Part shown: positions 29,588 through 38,457 of the stretch, one piece after another
Position numbering within the stretch: position 1 is the first letter of the stretch
Layout of the letters: each line of letters begins with the position of its first letter
Assembly (NCBI GenBank): GCA_002897915.1
Contig: BDTS01000023.1
Location: 1-54,231 of the forward strand
Length of the DNA: 54,231 nucleotides
Source: a bacterium BMS3Bbin09
GTDB lineage: Bacteria; Nitrospirota; Thermodesulfovibrionia; UBA6902
Direction of reading: 5' to 3'
The notes under the pieces: generated by a model
Database searches by the model: none
The model's input: the letters and a program-made list of their open reading frames with translations, nothing else
What the model was told of the DNA's origin: nothing
Translations under genes and position numbers: made by a program

Positions 29588-31912
29588 TTATTCCAGCTTT
29601 CCGGCTATTTCTTCCTTGATGTAGTTCTCGATTATGTCACCCTGCTTCAGGTCATTGAAATTTTCTATCATGATACCGCATTCAAAACCTGTCAGGACTT
29701 CCTTGGCATCGTCCTTGAACCGCTTCAGAGATGATATCTTGCTTTCATATATTACGACACTGTCCCTTATGACCCTTGCACCGAAGCTGGATCTTGAGAT
29801 CTTGCCTTCGATAACGTGGCAGCCCGCGATCGTTCCGACCCTGGATACGTTGAATAAGTCCCTTACCTCTGCTTTGCCGATGATCTTTTCTGTGATGGTG
29901 GGTTCGAGTAGACCTTCAAGGGCCTTCTTAATGTCTTCGATGGCTTCGTATATAATATTGTAGAGCCTTACATCCACGACCTCTTTTTCTATAAGCGGGG
30001 CCGCATTCGCGTCAGGGCGGACGCTGAAACCAATTATAATTGCGTTGGATGCGGCGGCGAGCATTACGTCTGACTCATTGATACCGCCTGCTGCCGTATG
30101 GATCACATTCACCTTGACCTCAGGGTGTTTGATCTTTAAGAGAGCGTCCTTGACTGCCTCGACAGATCCCTGGACATCCGCCTTGATGATGATATTGAGG
30201 TCCTTTATCTCGCCTTCCTTTACCCTTTCGAAAAGGTCGTCAAGGGTCAGTTTCTTTCTCTGGGCCATTGCCGCGTTCTTCTGTTTGTGCAGCCTGTTAA
30301 CGGCTATCTGTCTGGCTTTTTTCTCATCTGCCATGACTGTGAAGATATCACCTGCCTGAGGGACTTCCGGAAAGCCTATGACCTCGACCGGGGTCGAAGG
30401 TCCGGCATCTTTTATCTTTTTGCCCTGGTCGTCGACGAGCGCCCTTACCCTGCCGGCTATTGTACCTACAAGGAACGAGTCTCCGGCTTTCAGTGTGCCT
30501 GAGTTAACAAGCACGGTCCCGACCGGTCCCCTGCCTTTGTCGAGCTTGGCCTCTACGATCGTTCCCTTTGCGGGCCTGTCGTAGTCTGCTTTCAGTTCCA
30601 TCATATCAGCCTGGAGCAGGATCATCTCAAGCAGTTGTTCGATACCGATTTTTTCCTTGGCAGAGACTTCTACGAATATGTTGTTGCCGCCCCAGTCTTC
30701 GGGTATGACTTCATACTGTGCAAGTTCGTTTTGTACCTTTTGGGCGTCGGCGTCTTCCTTGTCTATTTTGTTCACCGCGACAACAATCGGAACGTTCGCG
30801 GCCTTTGCGTGGTCGATTGCTTCGATTGTCTGTGGCATAACGCTGTCGTCAGCCGCCACAACGAGTACTACTATATCTGTCACCTTTGCGCCCCTGGCCC
30901 TCATCATTGTAAATGCAGCGTGGCCCGGGGTATCGAGAAAGGTGATCTCTCTGTCCTTGAGTTTTACTTTATATGCGCCGATGTGCTGGGTTATTCCCCC
31001 GGCCTCGCTATCGGTCACTCTCGTCTTTCTTATTGCGTCGAGCAGGGTTGTCTTGCCGTGGTCAACATGGCCCATGATAGTGACGATCGGGGAACGGGGC
31101 TTGAGTTTTGATTCGTCGACTTCCTGTTCCTCAAGGATCGCTTCATCATCCTCCACTGCAGTTGGTTCGAGTTTCAGGCCGTATAACTCCGCGACGATCT
31201 GAGCGGAGTCACTGTCCAGGGGCTGATTGATCGTGGTCATATAGCCGAGTTCCATGAATTTTTTGATCACGTCATTCAGTTTTTGCCCGATAAGTTCGGA
31301 AAATTCCTTAACTGTTGTGCCTTCCATGAACTTCAGGACACGCTTTCTTGGTGCTGTATTTGAGGAAGCTGCTGTATCTTCTGTAGTATTAACCGGGTGT
31401 TTTCTATCCTGTTTTTTATTGCGTCCCCTGAAATCATGGCCCTTTTTTGATGTATCGACTCGCCTGATGGAGTCAAAGGCTCTCTGCATTCCGGGTTTGC
31501 TCTTGAATTTTGCTATTTTCTCGGAATCAGCTTCTTTTACGGGTTGTTCTGCTGGAATAGATTTCTCTTTTGCCTTGGGTGTTGGTTCGGATTTTATTGT
31601 GGTTTTTACGGGTTTTTTCTTGACCGGTTTTTCTTTTTCTGCAGGGGCTTTTTTGGGTGCTGCTTTTTTCTTTACCTCTTTTTTGGGCTTGGCGGTTGCC
31701 GGTTTTTTCTTTGTTTTTGGAGTTTCTTTAGTTGGGGTGGTTTTTTTGGCAGCTACCTTTACATTTTTCCCGAATATATATTCAAGCTTTTTTAGCCCCT
31801 CATCATCCACCTTGGACATGTGGGACTTTACTGTGATCCCGAGGCCCGCAAGCTTTGCAATAATCTCCTTAGTGCTTACATTGATCATCTTTGATAGTTC
31901 GTGTATTCTCAT
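29588..31912 (-). CDS. infB: Translation initiation factor IF-2
   Basis: [74 protein letters not shown]. Confidence 0.97.
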   Translation of the reverse strand: MRIHELSKMINVSTKEIIAKLAGLGITVKSHMSKVDDEGLKKLEYIFGKNVKVAAKKTTPTKETPKTKKKPATAKPKKEVKKKAAPKKAPAEKEKPVKKKPVKTTIKSEPTPKAKEKSIPAEQPVKEADSEKIAKFKSKPGMQRAFDSIRRVDTSKKGHDFRGRNKKQDRKHPVNTTEDTAASSNTAPRKRVLKFMEGTTVKEFSELIGQKLNDVIKKFMELGYMTTINQPLDSDSAQIVAELYGLKLEPTAVEDDEAILEEQEVDESKLKPRSPIVTIMGHVDHGKTTLLDAIRKTRVTDSEAGGITQHIGAYKVKLKDREITFLDTPGHAAFTMMRARGAKVTDIVVLVVAADDSVMPQTIEAIDHAKAANVPIVVAVNKIDKEDADAQKVQNELAQYEVIPEDWGGNNIFVEVSAKEKIGIEQLLEMILLQADMMELKADYDRPAKGTIVEAKLDKGRGPVGTVLVNSGTLKAGDSFLVGTIAGRVRALVDDQGKKIKDAGPSTPVEVIGFPEVPQAGDIFTVMADEKKARQIAVNRLHKQKNAAMAQRKKLTLDDLFERVKEGEIKDLNIIIKADVQGSVEAVKDALLKIKHPEVKVNVIHTAAGGINESDVMLAAASNAIIIGFSVRPDANAAPLIEKEVVDVRLYNIIYEAIEDIKKALEGLLEPTITEKIIGKAEVRDLFNVSRVGTIAGCHVIEGKISRSSFGARVIRDSVVIYESKISSLKRFKDDAKEVLTGFECGIMIENFNDLKQGDIIENYIKEEIAGKLE

Positions 31913-32138
31913 TCTTAGGTTCTATTTCCCCGCAACTTAAATTGTTATCGTTTGTAACCCGCTATTACTAGAATATAAAAGCAGAAATTAAGAGAAAAAA
32001 TTCATTCCTGGGTCAGGGTTGTAAGTTAATTTGGATTAATGTTATCATATCTTCTGTTTTTAAAGCAATCACGGGCGGTTGGATGAAGATAACAACGCCT
32101 TAGAGTATAATGAGGTTCAGTTAAGGAGGAAGTGATAG

Positions 32139-32327
32139 ATGGCAGTATGTTCAGTTTGTGGAAAAAAGCGTATGACAGGCAACAATGTCAGCCATGCTAA
32201 TAACAGATCAAAACGTGTGTTTATGCCGAATTTGCAGAAGGTCAGGGTCGCTACCGACCAGGGTTCCAAGAAGCTGCATGTTTGCACTAGATGTCTTCGT
32301 TCCGGTAAAGTAAAGAAAGCAGTCTAA
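32139..32327 (+). CDS. rpmB: 50S ribosomal protein L28
   Basis: [40 protein letters not shown] aaggagg upstream. Confidence 0.96.
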   Translation: MAVCSVCGKKRMTGNNVSHANNRSKRVFMPNLQKVRVATDQGSKKLHVCTRCLRSGKVKKAV

Positions 32328-32427
32328 AACGGCAATTATCCCCATAGATTTTTTCAAAATCTGGACATGGGGACTTCGCCAATGATCAGTTGTCAGTTAA
32401 AATTGTTCATTGACTATTGATATTCTT

Positions 32428-32859
32428 ATGCAGTCTTTTCAGAGTCTCCTCAAAAAGTTCAACAAGGACTTCAAGCTTGAAGACGGGGTTGTTATTACGG
32501 CTATAAGGGACAAATGGACGGACCTTGTCGGTGAGACCATAGCGGTTCATACCTTTCCTGACATGATCAAGGGCAAAGAGCTGACCCTTATCGTAGATTC
32601 CCCTCAATGGAGGCACCACCTCGATTTTCTCAAGAAGGATATTTGCGAAAAGATCGAACGTTACGGCATTCATGAGGTGAAGTTCAGGATAGGGAAGATA
32701 CCCGAGAGCAGGGGAAAGCTCTCAAAGACGGTCGAAGCCAAACTTACTGAAGACGATCTTCGCTATATCGAGAATACAATCAAGAATGTTAAGGACGAGG
32801 AGCTTAAGGCGACCTTCAGGAAGCTCATCGCGCACGGTTTAACGAAGAGGAAGAAATAG
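32428..32859 (+). CDS. DUF721/DciA-like protein
   Basis: VVITAIRDKWTDLVGETIAVHTFPDMIKGKELTLIVDSPQWRHHLDFLKKDICEKI; ATG at 32428 preferred to the TTG start at 32410. Confidence 0.78.
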   Translation: MQSFQSLLKKFNKDFKLEDGVVITAIRDKWTDLVGETIAVHTFPDMIKGKELTLIVDSPQWRHHLDFLKKDICEKIERYGIHEVKFRIGKIPESRGKLSKTVEAKLTEDDLRYIENTIKNVKDEELKATFRKLIAHGLTKRKK

Positions 32860-33048
32860 TTTCATCCGTTTGGACTTATTTGTTGGAAATAACCTTGATC
32901 TTATTGTAAATTACCTCTCCTGTCCATACTTCATTAAATTCTACCATTTTATTTATCCCGACATCCCAATAGTCAGCTTTTGATAATGACTCCTCAAGAT
33001 AGCTGCTATTATTGTATGTCTCTTGACAACCTGAGGCCTTATAAGTGT

Positions 33049-33575
33049 TCAGAGCGCTTTATAATACGAGCCTTCGCCGCAGGACCTGCAGACAAGCGTG
33101 CCGCCTATGTTCATCTCTCTCATATCCTGAACGTATTCTCCGCACTTTTCGCAGGTGATCCTCTGCAGGGGCCTGCCCGGCATGTCCTGTTTCGGGATAT
33201 CGACCTTTACTTCTTTCCATTCGAAGAGGTCATCGTCCGGCATTATTTTGTATGCCTCAAGCTGGGCCTTATATTTGTCTTCGATCTCCGGGAAATAGTT
33301 CTTGGCCTTGTCCCTGGCCGCTTCTATTGCCAGTATTCGAACAGCCTTATCGGTCTCAAGGTTCACATAGGTAGCGGCCATCTTCCCGAGGTCAACGAAC
33401 TTCAGCGACCTCTTCCCCAGACTGCAGCCTGTGACCGATTGGATCGCGTCAGTGGCACACCGGTCTATTTCTACATAAACAATGAGTTTTTTCCTGTCCG
33501 CGCCTTTCGGATCCTTTATACCTATCAGGTTGAGTCCGTGCATGCTCATCCTTACTCCCAGGACTTGCCCCGGGC
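33049..33575 (-). pseudogene. 5'-truncated second copy of the FmdE-family gene
   Basis: Near-identical to 36651..37180 but lacks the N-terminal THGHLCPG region; homology stops at ...CPGQVLGVR (about 33575) and the ORF runs on into unrelated sequence. Confidence 0.8.
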
Positions 33576-33970
33576 GGCAGTGGGCAGAGGTCTGTTTCGT
33601 ACCGAACAAGATCCGCAGCAGCGCCTGGCTGAGCAAAAGAGGTAATGCAGTGACATTATTTAAGGGAATATGAAAATAGCGGGACAGGTGTCCGTTGAAT
33701 CGGTAATTCCAGGTAGATTCATCGGGCAACTTTCGGAATTCTGATCCGTTCCTGGACGATTTTTGGAAAATGACGTATGAGACCCCCTGAAAAAACCTGC
33801 AACCCGGCTTCTTCATATGTTGATGGTGGATTTGGGAACATAATGTTACATTGTAAAATACTTAAGAATCCTTTAGCAAATCGACCCACTTTTAAATTTT
33901 CCAATAGAACATGGTAAAATAAAATATATAGGTAATTATTCTTAAGTTTTATCAATTTGAAAGTAGGTTC

Positions 33971-34777
33971 ATGAAAAGATTAAACCTTATGATAAGACTC
34001 ATATTAATAGCTGCTTTTATATTTTTAGCAGGTCGGGCAGATGCAGAGACTTTTGCAATGGATGCTCATATGGGCTATGGGAGCTTTGAATATGAGGAAC
34101 AGGATTCAGATACCGAAGCGGAATCAACAAGTGATATTTTTGTTTTTGGAGTGTCCGGAGAGTATTCCTTAACTAAAGATTTCTACCTTGGCTTAAACGC
34201 CGACTGGGGTTTTTCAGGGAAAGACGCAGAGGAATGGAAGATTAGCGGTGTCAAAGTTCAGACCAATGACATGAAGGTCCGGGTGCAGTATTATGACCTC
34301 AGGTTTGGCTATAAAAATAACATGGAGAGACTCTTATGGAAGATTTATATCTCAGGCGGATGGGATGGACAACATATTGAAAAAGATGCTTTTGTTGTCG
34401 GTGGTGTTCCCATATCATTTTCCATAAATGAGCAAGACCTGAGTTTATGGCGTGTAGGATTAGGGACATCTGCACAGTACAAGGCAGGGCCGTGGTCAAT
34501 TGACGGACATTTCTCTTATGCAGGATATTTTGAGGGTAAGGGAGAAAGCAGTGTTTTGCCCGGCATTGACTTTGATGCAGAAGGCAATCGCTGGGATTTT
34601 AATTGCGGAGTTTCATATGAAATTGCCAAAAATATTTCAATCAGGCTGGGAGTGCTTTATTCGTTAATTGATTTAAGTAAAAGCGATATAGTAACAGGCC
34701 CTGGCTGGGCTACTGTATTCCCTAAGATCAAGACCAGAACAACAGCCGGTACATTTGGAGTCAACTATCAGTTTTAA
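33971..34777 (+). CDS. Outer-membrane beta-barrel-like protein
   Basis: Signal peptide, alternating hydrophobic beta strands, C-terminal ...TFGVNYQF. Confidence 0.75.
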   Translation: MKRLNLMIRLILIAAFIFLAGRADAETFAMDAHMGYGSFEYEEQDSDTEAESTSDIFVFGVSGEYSLTKDFYLGLNADWGFSGKDAEEWKISGVKVQTNDMKVRVQYYDLRFGYKNNMERLLWKIYISGGWDGQHIEKDAFVVGGVPISFSINEQDLSLWRVGLGTSAQYKAGPWSIDGHFSYAGYFEGKGESSVLPGIDFDAEGNRWDFNCGVSYEIAKNISIRLGVLYSLIDLSKSDIVTGPGWATVFPKIKTRTTAGTFGVNYQF

Positions 34778-34842
34778 AATACGGGATAGCGCATGTTCCC
34801 AAATTTAAAGATTCCAGGTAATTTAAAAGGAGGCTGTAAGAA

Positions 34843-35745
34843 ATGAAAACAAAAAATTTATCTTTATTTTTAATTTTAATACTTGTTTTTATTTCTCTTT
34901 TTATTTTTCTTATTAGTTGTGGAGGGAACAAAGATTCAACTACTACAGCACCTCCGCCTGGGAGCTGGGGCACAGCAGGGCTCATTGAGGGGGGTACGGG
35001 GAATGCATATGTCCCCCATGTTTCTATGGATGCAAGCGGCAATGCCATTGCAGTGTGGTATCAGGATGACGGAATCAACATCAACATTTATGCAAACCGT
35101 TATGTAGCAGGGGCAGGCTGGGGCACAGCAGGGCTCATTGAGGGGGGTGCAGGGAATGCTTTTGTCCCCCGTGTTTCTATGGATGGAAGTGGCAGTAATG
35201 CCATTGCAGTATGGTATCAGCATGACGGAACCCGCTACAACATCTGGGCAAACCGTTATGTAGCAGGGGCAGGATGGGGTACAGCAGAGCTCATTGAAAC
35301 GGATGATATAAGAGATGCCCGGAATCCTCAGATCTCTGTAGATGGAAGTGGCAATGCCGTTGCAGTATGGTTTCAGAATGACGGAACCCGCTGGAACATC
35401 TGGGCAAACCGTTATGTAGCAGGGGTTGGCTGGGGCACAGCAGGGCTCATTGAGACGGATGATACAGGGAGTGCAAATAGTCCCCAGGTCTCTGTTGCTG
35501 CTGACGGCAATGCCATTGCAGTGTGGTATCAGGATGACGGAACCCGTGACAACATCCGGGCAAACCGTTATGTGGCAGGAATTGGCTGGGGTACAGCAGA
35601 GCTCATTGAAACGGATAATACAGGAGATGCCCGGAATCCTCAGATCTCTGTAGATGGAAGTGGCAATGCCATTGCAGTGTGGTATCAGAATGATGGAACC
35701 CGCTGGAACATCTTGGCAAACCGGTTTAACAGGATTTTATTATGA
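34843..35745 (+). CDS. Repeat-containing lipoprotein, probably frameshifted near its 3' end
   Basis: Lipobox-like FLISCGG; five ~51-aa repeats (GWGTAGLIE...SVDGSGNAIAVWYQDDGTRxNIxANRYVAG). Confidence 0.75.
   Translation: MKTKNLSLFLILILVFISLFIFLISCGGNKDSTTTAPPPGSWGTAGLIEGGTGNAYVPHVSMDASGNAIAVWYQDDGININIYANRYVAGAGWGTAGLIEGGAGNAFVPRVSMDGSGSNAIAVWYQHDGTRYNIWANRYVAGAGWGTAELIETDDIRDARNPQISVDGSGNAVAVWFQNDGTRWNIWANRYVAGVGWGTAGLIETDDTGSANSPQVSVAADGNAIAVWYQDDGTRDNIRANRYVAGIGWGTAELIETDNTGDARNPQISVDGSGNAIAVWYQNDGTRWNILANRFNRILL
34963..35727 (+). repeat. Five tandem ~153-bp coding repeats
   Basis: Direct reading of the repeated GGGGCACAGCAGGGCTCATTGA ... GCAAACCGTTATGTAGCAGG units. Confidence 0.88.
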
Positions 35746-36150
35746 AGATTCAGACTCAGATACTTATGGAAATGCATTAGTTCCACAAGATGCCTGCTCA
35801 CAACCTGTTGATTATGTTTCGAATTATGATGATTGTAATGATGCAAATCCAAATGTAAATCCAGATGCAACTGAGGTTTTATTTAATTGCAGAGGGGAAG
35901 GTATGTCCAAATAGGGTGTATTAATGAAAAATATAAATTTAATCCTTTATGTTTTTTTACGAAAATTATTTTAATCAACTACTCTTGCAATTATGGAGTA
36001 CAAATCATTTTTCAATAAAAAAGGACTGAAATAATTATTTTACTTTAAGAACAACACCCTCAAGTAGACTGCCGGAAGCTATAAATATGATTGGAATGTC
36101 AGCAGCCTGGCGAGTGGTGGCTATTTTTACCGATTGCAGGCCGGTAAATT

Positions 36151-36390
36151 TTACAAAGGGAAAAAGCTCATAACGATGAGAGCGGGACAGTCATCTACCG
36201 GTCAAAAATGACCTATGGGAAAAACAAAAAGAAATTTAATGCATATACGGCAGAGGAATTTATAGCAGCCATAACGCAGCACATACCGGAGAAATCGTTT
36301 CAGACCTGTCTGCCGGCAGGCAGGTGGTCAGATATTACGGTTTCTACTCGAACAAGTCACGGGGACTGCGTGAAGATAGGTTATCGTTAA
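36151..36390 (+). pseudogene. Degenerate IS91-type (Y2) transposase C-terminal fragment
   Basis: SGTVIYRSKMTYGKNKKKFNAYTAEEFIAAITQHIPEKSFQ, then after a palindromic insert and frameshift VRYYGFYSNKSRGLREDRLS, matching the remembered IS91 transposase C-terminal signature. Confidence 0.78.
36305..36324. repeat. 20-bp palindrome CCTGTCTGCCGGCAGGCAGG (TCLPAGR-encoding type)
   Basis: Related copy CCTGCCTACCGGCAGGCAGG at 20281..20300. Confidence 0.75.
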
Positions 36391-36428
36391 AGTTCTGATA
36401 AACTTTAACATGGATTATTACTTAGGCT

Positions 36429-36620
36429 TCACTTGTATTTTTCTTCGTTTTCGAAAGTCCCTTCAAAACAGCCTGCGGGGCAGCCTCTGCAGGTGGCCGC
36501 AAGTTTTTTGTCTGCTTTATTTTTGCTGGACTGGCAGCAAAATCTGATATGTTCTTTGTCCTGCCCGGTCGCCCTGTCCAGCCAGTTAAACTTTTTTCCG
36601 CATTCGGGACATTCTTTCAT
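36429..36620 (-). CDS. Small Cys-rich putative zinc-ribbon protein
   Basis: MKECPECGKKFNWLDRATGQDKEHIRFCC...CRGCPAGCFEGTF; RBS-like gaggaaag upstream; co-directional and 30 bp from the FmdE gene. Confidence 0.65.
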   Translation of the reverse strand: MKECPECGKKFNWLDRATGQDKEHIRFCCQSSKNKADKKLAATCRGCPAGCFEGTFENEEKYK

Positions 36621-36650
36621 CTTTCCTCACGCAATGTGCCACTTCTGCTG

Positions 36651-37253
36651 TCATAGCGGTTTATAATACGGTCCTTCGCCGCAGGACCTGCAGACAAGCC
36701 TGCCGCCCATGTTCATCTCTCTCATATCCTGAACATATTCTCCGCACTTTTCGCAGGTGATCCGCTGCAGGGGCCTGCCCGGCATGTCCTGTTTCGGGAT
36801 ATCGACCTTTACTTCTTTCCATTTGAAGAGGTCCTTGTCCGGCATTATCTTATAGGCCTCAAGCTGGGCCTTATATTTGTCTTCGATCTCCGGGAAATAG
36901 TTCTTGGCCTTGTCCCTGGCCGCTTCTATTGCCAGTATTCGAACAGCCTTATCGGTCTCAAGGTTCACATAGGTAGCGGCCATCTTCCCGAGGTCAACGA
37001 ACTTCAGCGACCTCTTCCCCAGACTGCAGCCTGTGACCGATTGGATCGCGTCAGTGGCACACCGGTCTATTTCTACATAAACAATGAGTTTTTTCCTGTC
37101 CGCGCCTTTCGGATCCTTTATACCTATCAGGTTGAGCCCGAGCATGCTCATCCTTACGCCGAGGACCTGCCCCGGGCAGAGGTGGCCGTGCGTCTTGACG
37201 GAGATGTCGAGGAGTTGTTGGAATTCAGGATCGATCTTCATTTCTGCTGTCAT
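36651..37253 (-). CDS. FmdE-family protein (formylmethanofuran dehydrogenase subunit E-like) with zinc ribbon
   Basis: THGHLCPGQVLGVRMSMLGL, DRCATDAIQSVTGCSLGKRSLKFVDLGKMAATYVN, C-terminal CEKCGEYVQDM...CRSCGEG; start at MTAEMKIDPEF preceded by GGAGG. Confidence 0.88.
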   Translation of the reverse strand: MTAEMKIDPEFQQLLDISVKTHGHLCPGQVLGVRMSMLGLNLIGIKDPKGADRKKLIVYVEIDRCATDAIQSVTGCSLGKRSLKFVDLGKMAATYVNLETDKAVRILAIEAARDKAKNYFPEIEDKYKAQLEAYKIMPDKDLFKWKEVKVDIPKQDMPGRPLQRITCEKCGEYVQDMREMNMGGRLVCRSCGEGPYYKPL

Positions 37254-37510
37254 CTGCGCCTCCTTAATAATCCAATCTACAATCTTTACCCTGATCCTGT
37301 CAATAAAACAGGCTTCTTCTGAATATGATTTAAACATATCCTCATGATTTTATTACAGATTAATTTTATTTATTAAAGATATAATGATATGGGGATTATT
37401 ATTAAAGATTTAAAATTCAATGGTAGGGGTTTCCCTAATGGATTTTAGGATGTGTTAAATGCTTTTCAATATTAAATATAAAAGGACATTTAACCAAAAA
37501 GGAGGTAACC

Positions 37511-38383
37511 ATGAGTAAGAAGAACTCTTTATCCCGTCGTGATCTACTCAAGACGGGCAGTGCTGTAGCTGTTGCAACTGCTGCGACCGGTCTTTTGCCT
37601 GATACAGAGGCAGAGGCTGCAAAAAGGAAAAGGAAAGCGAAAAAACTCCCGCGCTGGGCAATGGTCGTTGACCTCAGGAGATGTATCGGCTGCAGGGGGT
37701 GCTGTATTGCGGACAAGGGAGAATATAATACTGCCCTTGGAAGGTTTAACACTGTTGTTAAAAACGTTGAGTTTGGTGAATACCCCGAGACAGAGAAGCA
37801 CTTCCTGCCGCGACTCTGTAATCACTGCGCCGGAGATGAGAGCAAGGAATGGCAAGTGCCGCCATGTGTAGAAATATGTCCTGAGTCAAAGAGCGGTGAA
37901 AGGCTGAAGATGGGGAAAGAAAAATACAGGACCGGGGCTACTTATAAACGTCCTGACGGCTTGATCCTGTTAGACCCGAAACTCTGTATCGGCTGCTACA
38001 AGTGTGTTGACGCATGCCCGTATGGAGTGAGATCCCCTGACCCTAATGTTAAGCTGACCAGGCCTGACAGAGAAAAGGACTTCGGGGTTGGCAAATGCAC
38101 CTTTTGCCGGCATCGTATTGATGAGGGGATCACGACTTCCTGTACGAATACCTGTCAGGGCAGGGCAAGGAACTTCGGAGATCTGAATGACAAAAGAAGT
38201 ACGGTAGCAAAACTTGCTAAAGAACATAAATTACTGGAAAACAAGGACAAGTCAACCTTGCTGCCGAATGAAAAGACAAATCCTCATGTATTTTATATTG
38301 ATCCTGACGGGATACTGGAGAAGTACAATAAGAAGCTTTCCAAAGAAACAAAATTTGCAGAGTTTAAATCAGGATTTGAATAG
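37511..38383 (+). CDS. Tat-targeted 4x[4Fe-4S] electron-transfer subunit of a molybdopterin oxidoreductase
   Basis: SRRDLLKTG twin-arginine N-terminus; CIGCRGCC, LCNHC...CVEICP, LCIGCYKCVDACP, KCTFCRHR...CTNTC clusters. Confidence 0.9.
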   Translation: MSKKNSLSRRDLLKTGSAVAVATAATGLLPDTEAEAAKRKRKAKKLPRWAMVVDLRRCIGCRGCCIADKGEYNTALGRFNTVVKNVEFGEYPETEKHFLPRLCNHCAGDESKEWQVPPCVEICPESKSGERLKMGKEKYRTGATYKRPDGLILLDPKLCIGCYKCVDACPYGVRSPDPNVKLTRPDREKDFGVGKCTFCRHRIDEGITTSCTNTCQGRARNFGDLNDKRSTVAKLAKEHKLLENKDKSTLLPNEKTNPHVFYIDPDGILEKYNKKLSKETKFAEFKSGFE

Positions 38384-38457
38384 AAAGTTAATCATTAATT
38401 AGTGAAATGTGAAATTTAAATTTAATGAATAACTAGATAAAATAAGGAGAAAATATA

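Noticed and set aside
33576-33816. N-terminal 80 aa of ORF 33049..33816 as a novel domain fused to FmdE
   Set aside because: Sequence has no domain character and begins exactly where homology to the intact FmdE copy ends; best explained as read-through of a truncation
34963-35727. ~153-bp repeats as CRISPR or non-coding satellite
   Set aside because: They are in-frame coding repeats of a lipoprotein with amino-acid-level conservation
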